DNA of 64,000 nucleotides from Methylacidimicrobium fagopyrum. GTDB taxonomy: Bacteria; Verrucomicrobiota; Verrucomicrobiia; Limisphaerales; UBA11358. Shown here one piece after another: positions 7,615 through 16,420 of the stretch (positions within the stretch are counted from its first letter, which is position 1; each line of letters opens with the position of its first letter). Both the position numbers and the translations under genes were made by a program. The notes beneath the pieces are model-generated. The model was not told where the DNA came from. It made no database searches and was given only the letters and a program-made list of their open reading frames with translations. The DNA lies in the NCBI GenBank assembly GCA_026225255.1, contig JAMFSJ010000049.1, positions 1 through 64,000 of the forward strand, read 5' to 3'.

Positions 7615-8880
7615 ATGAACCAACTAAAACTCATTCCGACCAGCGTTTGTTGTCTGTTCGCCGCCATCACTCTGGCCACTGCCCAAGCGCTTCCCACCAT
7701 CGCGCTCAAACCGGTGCTAACAAAATTAGCGGACGAACGGACGATGTGGCTAAGCGAGGCACCCGATGGCACCGGCCGCTTTTTCGTCGTTTATCAGGAC
7801 GGAAAAATTGTCATCGTCAAAAAAGGTTCGGACGGTGGCGACGCCAAGGAATTTTTCAACATCGTGGACCGCAATCCGCATTTTGAGAATGAAGATGGTT
7901 TGATGAGCATCGCCTTCCATCCCGGTTTTGCGACAAACGGTTTGTTCTACGTTTATTACAACCAGAAAAATCCGGCGAACCAACATTCGCAGCCGCAGAA
8001 TTATCCGTTCCGCAGCGTCATCAGCGAATTCAAAGTCTCCGCGACCAACGCCGACGTGGCCGATCTGAAATCGGAACGCATTTTGTTTGAAGTGCAACAG
8101 CCGTTCTCCAATCACAAAGGCGGCGAACTCGCGTTCGGTCCCGACGGCTATTTATATCTCGGTCTGGGCGACGGCGGCGCGGGCAACGATCCGTTCGGCA
8201 GCGGCCAAAACACGGCGACGTTGCTGGCGAAAATGTTGCGCATTGATGTGAATTCCCGCGCGACGGTCGGCAACGGCAATCGTTCGCACCAATTACAATA
8301 TGGCATTCCGACGGACAATCCGTTTGTGCATGAACCGGACATGGGCGGCATGGGCGTGCGTAAAGAAATTTACGCCTACGGTTTTCGCAATCCGTGGCGT
8401 TACAGCTTTGATCGCCAGACCGGCGCGTTGTGGGTGGGCGATGTCGGCCAGGATTTATGGGAAGAAGTTGACCTTGTAAACAAAGGTGAAAACTACGGCT
8501 GGAGCGTGCGCGAAGGTATTCATCATTTCAAACCCGGCCCGGTCGGCGCGCAGTATGTGGATCCAATCATTGAATATTGCCATAACAAAAATTTGCAATC
8601 ACAGGGACAATTTCCTGATCATCCGACCGGCAACTGCGTGATCGGCGGCTACGTTTATCGCGGCAAACAATTTCCGTCGCTCAATGGTATTTATCTCTAC
8701 GCCGATTACAGCCCCGGCACGATCTACGGTTTGCGCTATGACGTGGATGCCAAAAAAGTCACCGCGCACGGCCAGATGTTCCGTCAGACGGACGGCATCA
8801 CGAGCTTCGCCGAAGACGGCGATGGCGAAGTTTATGTCCTGTTGCAAGGCGGAAAAATCTTCCAAGTCACGACGCCGTAA
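7615..8880 (+). CDS. Secreted PQQ-type sugar dehydrogenase (glucose/sorbosone dehydrogenase family)
   Basis: From the ATG at 7615 the protein has 421 residues and a signal peptide (MNQLKLIPTSVCCLFAAITLATAQA). The beta-propeller shows family marks HPGFATNGLFYVYY, NHKGGELAFGPDGYLYLGLGDGG, YGFRNPWRYSFD, VGDVGQDLWEEV and GENYGWSVREG. These place it with YliI/soluble glucose dehydrogenase-like aldose dehydrogenases, which oxidise sugars in the periplasm using PQQ and calcium. The true substrate is unknown, and the verrucomicrobial paralogues are poorly characterised. No PQQ synthesis genes are nearby. Confidence 0.88.
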   Translation: MNQLKLIPTSVCCLFAAITLATAQALPTIALKPVLTKLADERTMWLSEAPDGTGRFFVVYQDGKIVIVKKGSDGGDAKEFFNIVDRNPHFENEDGLMSIAFHPGFATNGLFYVYYNQKNPANQHSQPQNYPFRSVISEFKVSATNADVADLKSERILFEVQQPFSNHKGGELAFGPDGYLYLGLGDGGAGNDPFGSGQNTATLLAKMLRIDVNSRATVGNGNRSHQLQYGIPTDNPFVHEPDMGGMGVRKEIYAYGFRNPWRYSFDRQTGALWVGDVGQDLWEEVDLVNKGENYGWSVREGIHHFKPGPVGAQYVDPIIEYCHNKNLQSQGQFPDHPTGNCVIGGYVYRGKQFPSLNGIYLYADYSPGTIYGLRYDVDAKKVTAHGQMFRQTDGITSFAEDGDGEVYVLLQGGKIFQVTTP

Positions 8881-8909
8881 AATCTAAAGCAAACGAGCAA
8901 AGTTAACCC

Positions 8910-8938
8910 AGAAGCGCCGGGCAATGCTCGGCGCTTCT
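8910..8938 (+). terminator. Hairpin after the sugar dehydrogenase
   Basis: A perfect 10-bp stem, 8910-8919 with 8929-8938 (agaagcgccg/cggcgcttct), has the loop ggcaatgct and is followed by ctctttcccc. It is a probable terminator between two plus-strand units. The same gcgccg-loop-cggcgc design recurs elsewhere in the window. Confidence 0.6.
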
Positions 8939-9020
8939 CTCTTTCCCCATCGGCCCGCCGCCTCAATTGCCACCGCAAAATCTTGGCTTTGGTGCAAACG
9001 CTCTGCTAGTCTGCGTCGCC

Positions 9021-9806
9021 ATGAATTTTTTCGGCAGCAAATGGATTGCAGACTGGCTCGGCGGGCTTGGGCAAATCACGTCGTTGACGCGTGACGCCAT
9101 CGCGTCGTGCCTCACGTTCAAGGTCGCGTGGCGCGATCTGCTGTATCAAATTTATTTCATCGGCATCAAATCCCAATCCGTCGTGCTCGTGACCGGCGCG
9201 TTCACAGGCATGGTGCTGGCGGCGCAAACGTATTACCAATTTCACAAGATCAAAATGGACACCGGCACGCTCGCGGTCGTGAGCGTTTCCATGTGCAGCG
9301 AACTCGGCCCGGTGCTCACGGCGTTGATGGTGGCTGGACGTGTGGGGGCGGCCATCGCGGCGGAAATCGGCACGATGCGCGTGACGGAACAGATTGATGC
9401 GTTGCGCACGCTCGCCACCCATCCGGTGGATTATCTGGTCGTTCCGCGTTTGATCGCCGCGAATATCGCGCTGCCATTGCTCACCATCGAAGCCATGTTT
9501 ATCGGGATCGCCGCGAGTTATTTTGTCGGCGTCGGCCTGCTCGGAATCGAACCCACTTACGCGTGGTGGAACATGTTGAAATATTCGCACGTGGCCGACG
9601 TGGAGATTGGCCTCGTCAAATCCGTCGTTTACGGCGGCATTATCGCACTCATCGGCTGCTACAAAGGTTTGACGTGTAAAGTCGGCGCGGAAGGCGTCGG
9701 CCGCGCCACGACCGAAGCCGTGGTCTACGCGTCCATCACCATTTTGATCTCAAACTTTTTCCTGACCGTCACCCTGGAACACCTGTGCGTTCTCCTTGAC
9801 CTATGA
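9021..9806 (+). CDS. mlaE: MlaE-type phospholipid transporter permease
   Basis: The ATG at 9021 gives a 261-residue permease; an in-frame upstream start at 8967 adds 18 unlikely residues. Family features are TGAFTGMVLAAQTYYQF, SELGPVLTALMVAGRVGAAIAAE, EIGTMRVTEQIDAL and repeated membrane segments to the C-terminus. MlaE works with the ATPase MlaF and the MCE protein MlaD to move phospholipids between the membranes. The stop overlaps the mlaF start by four bases, and the three genes form a compact operon. Confidence 0.95.
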   Translation: MNFFGSKWIADWLGGLGQITSLTRDAIASCLTFKVAWRDLLYQIYFIGIKSQSVVLVTGAFTGMVLAAQTYYQFHKIKMDTGTLAVVSVSMCSELGPVLTALMVAGRVGAAIAAEIGTMRVTEQIDALRTLATHPVDYLVVPRLIAANIALPLLTIEAMFIGIAASYFVGVGLLGIEPTYAWWNMLKYSHVADVEIGLVKSVVYGGIIALIGCYKGLTCKVGAEGVGRATTEAVVYASITILISNFFLTVTLEHLCVLLDL

Positions 9807-10558
9807 TTGAAGTGCGCGATTTGAAAAAAAGTTTCGGGCCGCAGTCAATTCTTGACGGCGTCAGCTTTCAGATTGAACACGGCGAATCCGTCGTAATCAT
9901 CGGGCGCAGCGGCGGCGGCAAAAGTGTTTTGCTCAAACACATCATCGGCCTGCTGCAACCGGATTCCGGCAGCGTGCTGATCGACGATGAGAACATCGTG
10001 GGCATGAACGAACGCCAGTTGCTGCGGGTGCGCCAGAAATTTGGCATGGTCTTTCAAGGCGCGGCGTTATTTGATTCCATGACCGTTGCCGAAAATGTCG
10101 CCTTCGCGTTTCGCCGCCAGAAAAACATGACCGAAGGCGAGATCGCCAAACGCGTGGCGTTCGCGCTGGAAATGGTGGACCTGCCGGGCACGCAAAATAA
10201 AAATCCGGCGGAACTTTCCGGCGGCATGCGCAAACGCGTCGGCCTCGCGCGAGCGATCATTTACGAACCGCAAATCGTGCTCTACGATGAACCGACGACC
10301 GGGCTCGACCCGATCGTTTCCGACAGCATTGACAAGCTGATCATCCGCGTTCGCGACCATTTAAAAGTGACGAGCGTCGTCGTGACGCACGACATGCGCA
10401 GCGCCCGCCGCGTGGGCAACCACGTGTTGATGTTGCACAACAAAAAAATTTACGCGAACTGCACGCCGGAATCGCTGTTCGCCTCGACCGATCCGATCGT
10501 GCGGCAATTCATTGACGGCGTCGCCGATCCGATGGAAGTTGAACTTGAATTATTTTAA
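9803..10558 (+). CDS. mlaF: MlaF-type phospholipid transporter ATPase
   Basis: This 251-residue ABC ATPase has Walker A GRSGGGKS near residue 34, signature LSGGMRKRVGLARAI and Walker B IVLYDEPTTGLDPI, then the H-loop VVVTHDM. The GGM variant of the signature and the long tail PMEVELELF fit the MlaF/Ttg2A group. It powers phospholipid transport with MlaE. It overlaps mlaE by four bases and is followed three bases later by mlaD, so all three should be co-translated. Confidence 0.95.
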   Translation: MIEVRDLKKSFGPQSILDGVSFQIEHGESVVIIGRSGGGKSVLLKHIIGLLQPDSGSVLIDDENIVGMNERQLLRVRQKFGMVFQGAALFDSMTVAENVAFAFRRQKNMTEGEIAKRVAFALEMVDLPGTQNKNPAELSGGMRKRVGLARAIIYEPQIVLYDEPTTGLDPIVSDSIDKLIIRVRDHLKVTSVVVTHDMRSARRVGNHVLMLHNKKIYANCTPESLFASTDPIVRQFIDGVADPMEVELELF

Positions 10559-10561
10559 GCC

Positions 10562-11521
10562 ATGGAAAACAAACGTTTAGAAATCAAAGTCGGGTTGTTC
10601 GTTTTGGTCGGATTGATCTTGCTCGCCATCTTGCTGATTCAGTTCAGCAAGGGCGCGAGCTTGTTTCGCAGTTCTTACGAACTGCATCTGCACTCGGCCA
10701 ATGTCGGCGGCATGAAACCGCGCGCGGACGTGATGCTCGCCGGCGTGCCGATCGGCACCGTGGCGGACATCCAACTTTCCGACGACGACAAAAGCGTCAC
10801 GATGATCCTGAAAATTTACAATCAATTCCCGATCTATCACGACGCGATTTTCACCATCGAACAAGCCGGCATTCTCGGCGACAAATATGTTTCCGTGCTG
10901 GCCACCACCAACGCGGATCCGAAGCTGACGAACAATGCGGATGTGTATTGCGATGTGCCGTTCGATTTGCAGGAAGTCGCGCGTTCGGCCTCCGGTTTTC
11001 TGCAGCAGCTCGATGGCACTGCAAAAAAACTGGATGCGGCCATCACGGATCTGCGCACGCAAGTGTTGAACGCCCAGACTTTGTCCAGCTTTAGCGCGGC
11101 GGTAACGAATATGAAGGCCATCACCGACTCCGCGCTCGCGGCAGTGCAGGATATTCACACGCTCGTGAACACCAACGGCGAACAAGTCGGCTTGGCGGTG
11201 AGTAATTTGGTTCATTTTTCAGGCGAACTAAACCAGCTCGCCAACTCGGCGCAAAGTGTTTTGGCCACGAATGGCGAAAACATCAGCGTCGCCACCAAAA
11301 ACATTTCGGACATCTCCGTGACGATCAAGCAACTGGCCAACGATCTGCAGGCTGGCAAAGGTTTGGCGGGAACGGTTTTGCAGAATCAGGAACTCGCGAC
11401 CAATGTTCAAATGCTCGTAGCCAATTTGTCCATCACGAGCAGCAACTTGAACCAGCATGGATTGTGGGGCATTCTGTGGTCGCATAAAACACCAACCACC
11501 AATGCTGCTAGTAAAAAATAA
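10562..11521 (+). CDS. mlaD: MCE-domain lipid-binding protein, MlaD type
   Basis: The 319-residue protein has one N-terminal membrane helix (about residues 10-29, LFVLVGLILLAILLIQF) and a single MCE domain (SANVGGMKPRADVMLAGVPIGTV through EQAGILGDKYVSV). The long C-terminal part (about residues 140-300) is rich in Ala, Asn and Ser with heptad-like spacing and probably helical. MlaD hexamers bind phospholipid in the periplasm. At 319 residues it is longer than the roughly 180-residue E. coli MlaD. MlaB and MlaC equivalents are not here. Confidence 0.92.
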   Translation: MENKRLEIKVGLFVLVGLILLAILLIQFSKGASLFRSSYELHLHSANVGGMKPRADVMLAGVPIGTVADIQLSDDDKSVTMILKIYNQFPIYHDAIFTIEQAGILGDKYVSVLATTNADPKLTNNADVYCDVPFDLQEVARSASGFLQQLDGTAKKLDAAITDLRTQVLNAQTLSSFSAAVTNMKAITDSALAAVQDIHTLVNTNGEQVGLAVSNLVHFSGELNQLANSAQSVLATNGENISVATKNISDISVTIKQLANDLQAGKGLAGTVLQNQELATNVQMLVANLSITSSNLNQHGLWGILWSHKTPTTNAASKK

Positions 11522-12556
11522 ATGAATCCGCTCTGGCCGATACGAGTTTTATTTCTTGGGTTATGCGTGGCCGGGGGCTACGCCATCAGTCAGGTGCGAC
11601 CCGAGTTTGTCAGTGAACAACATGGCCAGTTGACCGGCATGGTCATCGGCTTTGGCTTCGGCGGTTTGCTCATCGCGATTGATGAAATGCTGAAAGGTTT
11701 TTCGCTCCGCGCCTTTTCCGCGATCACGTTCGGTCTCTTGCTCGGCATGGTCGTGGCGTTGCTCGTGGATCACTCCGGCCTGTTTGAAAATACCGAGGAC
11801 AAAGTGCGCTGGCTCATCCGCCTGTGCCTATTCTTGGGTTTCGGTTACATCGGCATGGTGCTGGCCATGCGCAGTAATAAGGAAGATTTTTCGCTCATCA
11901 TTCCTTACGTCCGCTTCTCGCCGCAAAATAAACCGGACAATCTACTGTTACTCGACACGAGCGTGATCATCGACGGACGCATCGCGGATCTGGTCGAATC
12001 GCATCTCGTCGAAGGTTTGATCATCGTGCCCCGTTTTGTGTTGATCGAGTTGCAACAGATCGCGGATTCGAGCGACGATATCAAACGCGCGCGCGGCCGT
12101 CGCGGTTTTGAGATGTTGAACCGTTTGCAGCATAATCCAAAATTGGAAGTCCGCATCCACGACGGCGATTTCACCGATGAAAAAGGCGTGGACGCCAAGC
12201 TCGTCCGGCTCGCGCGCAATCTCAAAGCGAAATTGTTCACCAACGATTACAATCTCGCCAAGATCGCCGGCTTGCAAAATGTCGTCTGCGTGAACCTGAA
12301 CGACGTCGCGCATTGCATGAAGATTGAAATGATTCCCGGCGAAATCGTGCAACTGAAGATCGTCCGCGAAGGCCGCGAAAAAGGTCAAGGCCTCGGCTAC
12401 CTGCCCGACGGCACCATGGTCGTAGTCAGCAACGGCCAGCCGCTGGTCGGCCAAAACGTGGAAGTGCAAGTCAAGAGCACCGTGCAAACGGGCGCCGGCG
12501 TTTTAGTTTTCGGCGAAGCACAAATTGGAAACGGCAAAATTGAAAACCTCAAATGA
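11522..12556 (+). CDS. PIN-TRAM membrane protein (YacL-like ribonuclease family)
   Basis: The 344-residue protein begins with about four membrane segments (to residue 120), followed by a PIN nuclease domain (LLLDTSVIIDGRIADL, RARGRRGFEMLN, FTNDYNLAKIA) and a C-terminal TRAM domain (GREKGQGLGYLPDGTMVVV). This is the YacL architecture known from Firmicutes and also found here. The acidic PIN residues are intact, which suggests RNA cleavage at the membrane. It starts immediately after the mlaD stop, and its own stop overlaps the next gene by four bases, so it is probably co-expressed with the lipid transporter. Substrate unknown. Confidence 0.88.
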   Translation: MNPLWPIRVLFLGLCVAGGYAISQVRPEFVSEQHGQLTGMVIGFGFGGLLIAIDEMLKGFSLRAFSAITFGLLLGMVVALLVDHSGLFENTEDKVRWLIRLCLFLGFGYIGMVLAMRSNKEDFSLIIPYVRFSPQNKPDNLLLLDTSVIIDGRIADLVESHLVEGLIIVPRFVLIELQQIADSSDDIKRARGRRGFEMLNRLQHNPKLEVRIHDGDFTDEKGVDAKLVRLARNLKAKLFTNDYNLAKIAGLQNVVCVNLNDVAHCMKIEMIPGEIVQLKIVREGREKGQGLGYLPDGTMVVVSNGQPLVGQNVEVQVKSTVQTGAGVLVFGEAQIGNGKIENLK

Positions 12557-12765
12557 ACCCCGTCGTCATTTTCAAAACCTTTAGCCAAGCCGAAGCGCAA
12601 CTCGCCCGCGCCCGCTTGGAAGCCGCGAATTTCCATCCGTTCATCGCCAACGAAAACGCCGCGCAATATTTAGGCGGACTTTCCAACGCCACGACTCTGC
12701 GCATCGAAGTCCCCGAAAACGAAGCGGAGGAAGCGAAAGCCTTTCTCGCCGCGCCGGTGGAATGA
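12553..12765 (+). CDS. DUF2007-family small protein
   Basis: A 70-residue protein with the DUF2007 pattern: VVIFKTFSQAEAQLARARLE, then FIANENAAQYLGG, ending in a beta strand and an Ala-rich helix. These short proteins are called putative signal transducers, but their function is not established. Its ATG overlaps the PIN-TRAM stop by four bases, making it the last gene of the Mla operon. A convergent gene starts 58 bp downstream. Confidence 0.8.
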   Translation: MNPVVIFKTFSQAEAQLARARLEAANFHPFIANENAAQYLGGLSNATTLRIEVPENEAEEAKAFLAAPVE

Positions 12766-12823
12766 AGTTTGACTGGCAGGGCGCACACCGCGCCGGGTTG
12801 CGGAGCAGCGCAATGTCTCCCGC

Positions 12824-13357
12824 TTAAAACTGATCTTCCTTCTCCTTGAACAGCACGTTGAACGTCGTCAGTGAGCCGTAACTTTTCGTGATATATTGCT
12901 GCATCTCGACCTTCTCGCCATCGGACAACTTTTCGTGGGCGTTAATTTTTTGTTCCAGCACGCGCAAATTATTTCGGACCATCACGATCTTGTGAAAGAA
13001 AACTTCCAGCGGCACTTCCTTCGCCTGCAACGTCACGTCCGCCGGATGCATCACCAAACGTCCACCGTGCCAGCGCAAACCGAGTTTTTCCACGACTGAA
13101 TCCGGTTTCTGCAAACCCAGTTTTTCGATCGCCGCCACCAAGGTTTCGCTGACGAATTGATTGAGCGGCACGCTCAAACCGCTGATCGCCGCGCGCGGTT
13201 CCGCCGATTCCAAACCGCTCGGTTCCGGTGCAACCGTGCGTTTGCTGCCGTCGTCAAACTGGATTTCCGCGACGGCTTCAGAAATGGTTTTGACCGTGCC
13301 GGAGCCGTATTGCGGATGACGCACCTTCATGCCGATGCGAAGTGATTCAATGTTCAT
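12824..13357 (-). CDS. Conserved protein with N-terminal Tudor-like module, unknown function
   Basis: This 177-residue frame starts MNIESLRIGMKVRHPQYGSG. Residues 1-45 resemble the small Tudor-like domain seen at the C-terminus of UvrD/PcrA helicases (KVRHPQYGSGTVKTI, VEIQFDDGSKRTV). The rest (about 60-177) looks alpha-helical and ends with VLFKEKEDQF. I do not recognise the second part. It is transcribed against the Mla operon and diverges from hemB with a 100-bp gap. A role in nucleic-acid or RNA polymerase binding is only a guess. Confidence 0.6.
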   Translation of the reverse strand: MNIESLRIGMKVRHPQYGSGTVKTISEAVAEIQFDDGSKRTVAPEPSGLESAEPRAAISGLSVPLNQFVSETLVAAIEKLGLQKPDSVVEKLGLRWHGGRLVMHPADVTLQAKEVPLEVFFHKIVMVRNNLRVLEQKINAHEKLSDGEKVEMQQYITKSYGSLTTFNVLFKEKEDQF

Positions 13358-13457
13358 GCCGAAAATCTAACCACGGGGCACCGCGACGAAAAGTGTTTTC
13401 ATTGGCTGCCCGCACTTTCCGCTTTTGCCACCGCTTCATAAAATCTAAACTGCAATC

Positions 13458-14444
13458 ATGAATTTACCCGGATTTCCGGTTTATCGTCCGCGCCGGTTGC
13501 GGTCGTCCCCTGCCCTGCGCCAGCTCGTTTGCGAAACGCGTTTGAGCGTGGAGCAACTCGTGCTGCCGCTGTTCGTTCGGAGTGGCAAAAAATTGCGGCG
13601 CGCGATCGACGCCATGCCGGGCGTGTTTCAATTGTCGCCGGATGAAATTCTGCGCGAGGCCGCGACGGCGCACGCGCTCGGGGTTCCCGCGATTTTATTG
13701 TTCGGTATTCCTGATAAAAAAAATGCGCGGGCGAGCGGCGCTTACGCGAAGAACGGCATCGTGCAACAAACGGTGCGCTTGCTGAAAAAGGAATTGCCGG
13801 CGCTGCTGGTCATCACGGACGTTTGTTTGTGCGAATACATGGAGCACGGACATTGCGGGCTCGTGGCGCACGGAAAAATCTTGAACGATCCCTCGCTGAA
13901 ACTGCTCGCGCAAACGGCATTGAGCCACGCGGAAGCGGGGGCAGACCTCATTGCGCCGAGCGATATGATGGACGGTCGCGTGCGCGCCATTCGCACGGCG
14001 TTGGATAAAAATCATTTCACCGACACGCCGATCATGAGTTACGCGGCGAAGTTTGCGTCGGCTTTTTACGGGCCGTTTCGAGAAGTCGCGGAGTCCGCGC
14101 CGAAATTTGGTGATCGGCGCAGTTATCAAATGGACGCGGCCAATGCGAACGAGGCCTTGCGCGAAGTGGCTTTGGATATTGCCGAAGGCGCAGACATCAT
14201 CATGGTTAAACCGGCGCTCGCTTATCTGGATATTGTGCAGCGCGTGAAAACGGAATTTGGTCTGCCGACCGCCGCCTACGCCGTGAGCGGCGAACACGCG
14301 ATGATCAAAGCCGCCGCGGCGAACGGCTGGATCGACGAACGCGCCGTTACCCTGGAAAGCCTATTGGCCATGCGCCGGGCGGGCGCAGATATTTTGATCA
14401 CCTACGCCGCGATGGACGTGGCGCGGTGGCTGAAAAAAGACTGA
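13458..14444 (+). CDS. hemB: Delta-aminolevulinic acid dehydratase (porphobilinogen synthase)
   Basis: The 328-residue enzyme joins two 5-aminolevulinate molecules into porphobilinogen for heme. Visible motifs are VRSGKKLRRAIDAMPG, the zinc-site loop DVCLCEYMEHGHCG with three Cys, SDMMDGRV, and the Schiff-base lysine region MVKPALAYLDIV, then YAVSGEHAMIKAA. Length and motif order are standard. The Cys-rich site suggests a zinc enzyme. It stands as a single gene upstream of the PpiD-like gene. Confidence 0.96.
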   Translation: MNLPGFPVYRPRRLRSSPALRQLVCETRLSVEQLVLPLFVRSGKKLRRAIDAMPGVFQLSPDEILREAATAHALGVPAILLFGIPDKKNARASGAYAKNGIVQQTVRLLKKELPALLVITDVCLCEYMEHGHCGLVAHGKILNDPSLKLLAQTALSHAEAGADLIAPSDMMDGRVRAIRTALDKNHFTDTPIMSYAAKFASAFYGPFREVAESAPKFGDRRSYQMDAANANEALREVALDIAEGADIIMVKPALAYLDIVQRVKTEFGLPTAAYAVSGEHAMIKAAAANGWIDERAVTLESLLAMRRAGADILITYAAMDVARWLKKD

Positions 14445-14533
14445 CGTCGCACGGCGGGTTGCGCGTGGCTGGCGGCGCGATTTCTTTTCACCGGCGTGGT
14501 GGCAAAGGCCGCCTACGCCTAAGCTAACGCGCC

Positions 14534-14567
14534 GCATCGAGTGACGCGGAACCAGCATCGAGTGACG
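14534..14567. repeat. Two direct copies of gcatcgagtgacg
   Basis: The 13-base word occurs at 14534-14546 and 14555-14567, a 21-base period, in the 210-bp gap between hemB and the PpiD-like gene. The rest of that gap holds no gene I can support. Confidence 0.5.
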
Positions 14568-14654
14568 AGCTGCCGGCAAGTTACCTCACATTTCCCGCCT
14601 TTTTACGTTTGCCATGCAACCTCGCGCCCGCTAGGCTACGCGTTCGCAAAATTT

Positions 14655-16352
14655 ATGTTTAGATTTTTCAGAAAACACACTTGGATCTTAATTGTCGTGC
14701 TGACGCTTACGATCATTTCGTTCCTCTATTTTATGGCGGTAGTTCCGTCCGCGCGCGGTGGCGGTGGCCGGAGCGGCGGTGGTGGTGATTACGGTTCGAT
14801 TTACGGCCACACCATCAGCGTGGATGAATTCGAACAGGCCAAACGCGTATTTTACATTTCCTACTGGCAGCAATCTGGCGGCGAATGGCCGGATAAAAGC
14901 CGCGGCATCACGCCCGCCCAAATTGACCAGCAAACTTATTCCTACCTGCTCATTGATGGCAAAGCCAAAAAACTTGGCATCTATGTGAGTGACAGTGCCG
15001 TGGCCACCGCCGCGAGCGATTTGCTTCGCTCGCCTTCCCTGATGCAGCTGTTCCGCACGCGCCAACCGGTGCCCGCCGCCGATTTCGTTCAGGAAGTGCT
15101 CGCGCCCCAAGGTTTTACCGTGGACGATTTCCAACGCTCCATCCGCTCGCGCCTCGCCGTCAGCCAGATGATTCAAGCGCTCGGTCTGCCCGGCGTGCTC
15201 ATCACGCCGCAGGAAGCCGGCGCGATTTATGATCGCGAAAATCAGGAAGTTTCCGCGCAAGCCGTTTTCTTTTCCGCGTCGAATTACCTCGCCCAAGTCA
15301 GCGTCACCCCCGCCGCCGTCGCGCAATTTTACACGAACAATATGGCCGCTTATCGCGAACCCGATCGCGTGCAAGTAAGTTACGTCACGTTCAATGTCTC
15401 GAACTATCTCGCGCAATCCAAAGCGGAATGGGCGAAGACCAATTTTGAATCGACCATCGAATCCGTTTACCAAAAATATGGTGCCACAGAATTTGCCAGC
15501 GAAAAAACACCCGAAGCTGCGAAAGCCAAAATCCGCGAAACGCTTATCAATCAACGCGCCGGGGCTGATGCTGAAGTCGAAGCCAAAGCGTTCGTGACCG
15601 AACTTTACGCGCTGGAACCCGTGAAACCGGAAAACCTGGCCGCGCTCGCGAAGAAAGATAAATTGACGCTCACGACCAGCGCGCCGTTCTCGCAAAACCT
15701 GGGACCGGAAGATTTTGACGCGCCCGCCGCGTTGACCAAAGCCGCGTTTCAATTGAACGCCGATTCACCTTACGCCGGACCGATTGCAGGCACGGAAGCC
15801 ATTTACGTCATCGCGCTCGCCAATACGTTGCCCAGCGCGATTCCGGCATTCGATCAAATCCACAGCCGCGTGGTGCGTGATTTTGAAGGGCAAGCCGCCA
15901 CCGCGCTCGCCGAACGCGCCGGCACGAATTTCTATTATTCCGCCGCCGTGCAATTGGCGACCGGGAAAAAATTCCCGCAAATCACCGCCGCTGCCGGCAG
16001 CAAACCCGTCACCTTGCCGCCGTTTTCTTTAAGCTCGACCGAAGTCGCGGGCATGAGCGACCGGGGCGATGTCGGCCAGTTCAAGCAGGCGGCATTCACC
16101 ACTCAGGCCGGACGCGTCAGCCGTTTTGTGGCGACCGCTGACGGTGGCTTCGTGTTATTCGTGGACGCGCTATTGCCCGTGGATCAGGCGAAGAAAACCA
16201 CGGACTTTCCGCAATATCTTGCGCAAATCCGTCGCGCCCGCCAAAGCGAAGCCTTCCAACTCTGGGTCAACACCGAGTTTACCCGCGAGATCGCCAGCAA
16301 GAAGTTTTTCCAAGACGAACAAGCGCGCTTGAACGGCACGGCCACTAAATAA
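14655..16352 (+). CDS. Membrane-anchored PpiD/SurA-like periplasmic foldase
   Basis: From the ATG at 14655 the protein has 565 residues: a short cytoplasmic start (MFRFFRKHTW), one membrane helix, a Gly-rich spacer (ARGGGGRSGGGGDYG), then a SurA_N-like helical region (VDEFEQAKRVF, QIDQQTYSYLLIDGKAKKLGI, FQRSIRSRLAVSQMI) and a C-terminal part with repeated PPIase-like segments. The layout matches PpiD, which helps newly exported proteins at the Sec exit. A canonical parvulin active site is not obvious, so isomerase activity is uncertain. An intrinsic terminator follows at 16388-16420. Confidence 0.75.
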   Translation: MFRFFRKHTWILIVVLTLTIISFLYFMAVVPSARGGGGRSGGGGDYGSIYGHTISVDEFEQAKRVFYISYWQQSGGEWPDKSRGITPAQIDQQTYSYLLIDGKAKKLGIYVSDSAVATAASDLLRSPSLMQLFRTRQPVPAADFVQEVLAPQGFTVDDFQRSIRSRLAVSQMIQALGLPGVLITPQEAGAIYDRENQEVSAQAVFFSASNYLAQVSVTPAAVAQFYTNNMAAYREPDRVQVSYVTFNVSNYLAQSKAEWAKTNFESTIESVYQKYGATEFASEKTPEAAKAKIRETLINQRAGADAEVEAKAFVTELYALEPVKPENLAALAKKDKLTLTTSAPFSQNLGPEDFDAPAALTKAAFQLNADSPYAGPIAGTEAIYVIALANTLPSAIPAFDQIHSRVVRDFEGQAATALAERAGTNFYYSAAVQLATGKKFPQITAAAGSKPVTLPPFSLSSTEVAGMSDRGDVGQFKQAAFTTQAGRVSRFVATADGGFVLFVDALLPVDQAKKTTDFPQYLAQIRRARQSEAFQLWVNTEFTREIASKKFFQDEQARLNGTATK

Positions 16353-16387
16353 GATTTCGGACAGGCCAACGACCTGCTATAATTAAC

Positions 16388-16420
16388 GGGACCGGCAAGT
16401 AGCCGGTCCCATTTTATTTT
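16388..16420 (+). terminator. Rho-independent terminator after the PpiD-like gene
   Basis: A perfect 9-bp stem, gggaccggc (16388-16396) with gccggtccc (16402-16410), has the 5-base loop aagta and is followed by attttatttt. The next gene's TTG start lies within the T-rich tail. Confidence 0.85.

Noticed and set aside
14688..15752. 354-residue minus-strand frame opposite the PpiD-like gene
   Set aside because: Its composition (Arg-, Gly- and Phe-rich without folds) follows from the opposite strand's codon bias; the plus-strand product has a real membrane anchor and domain pattern.
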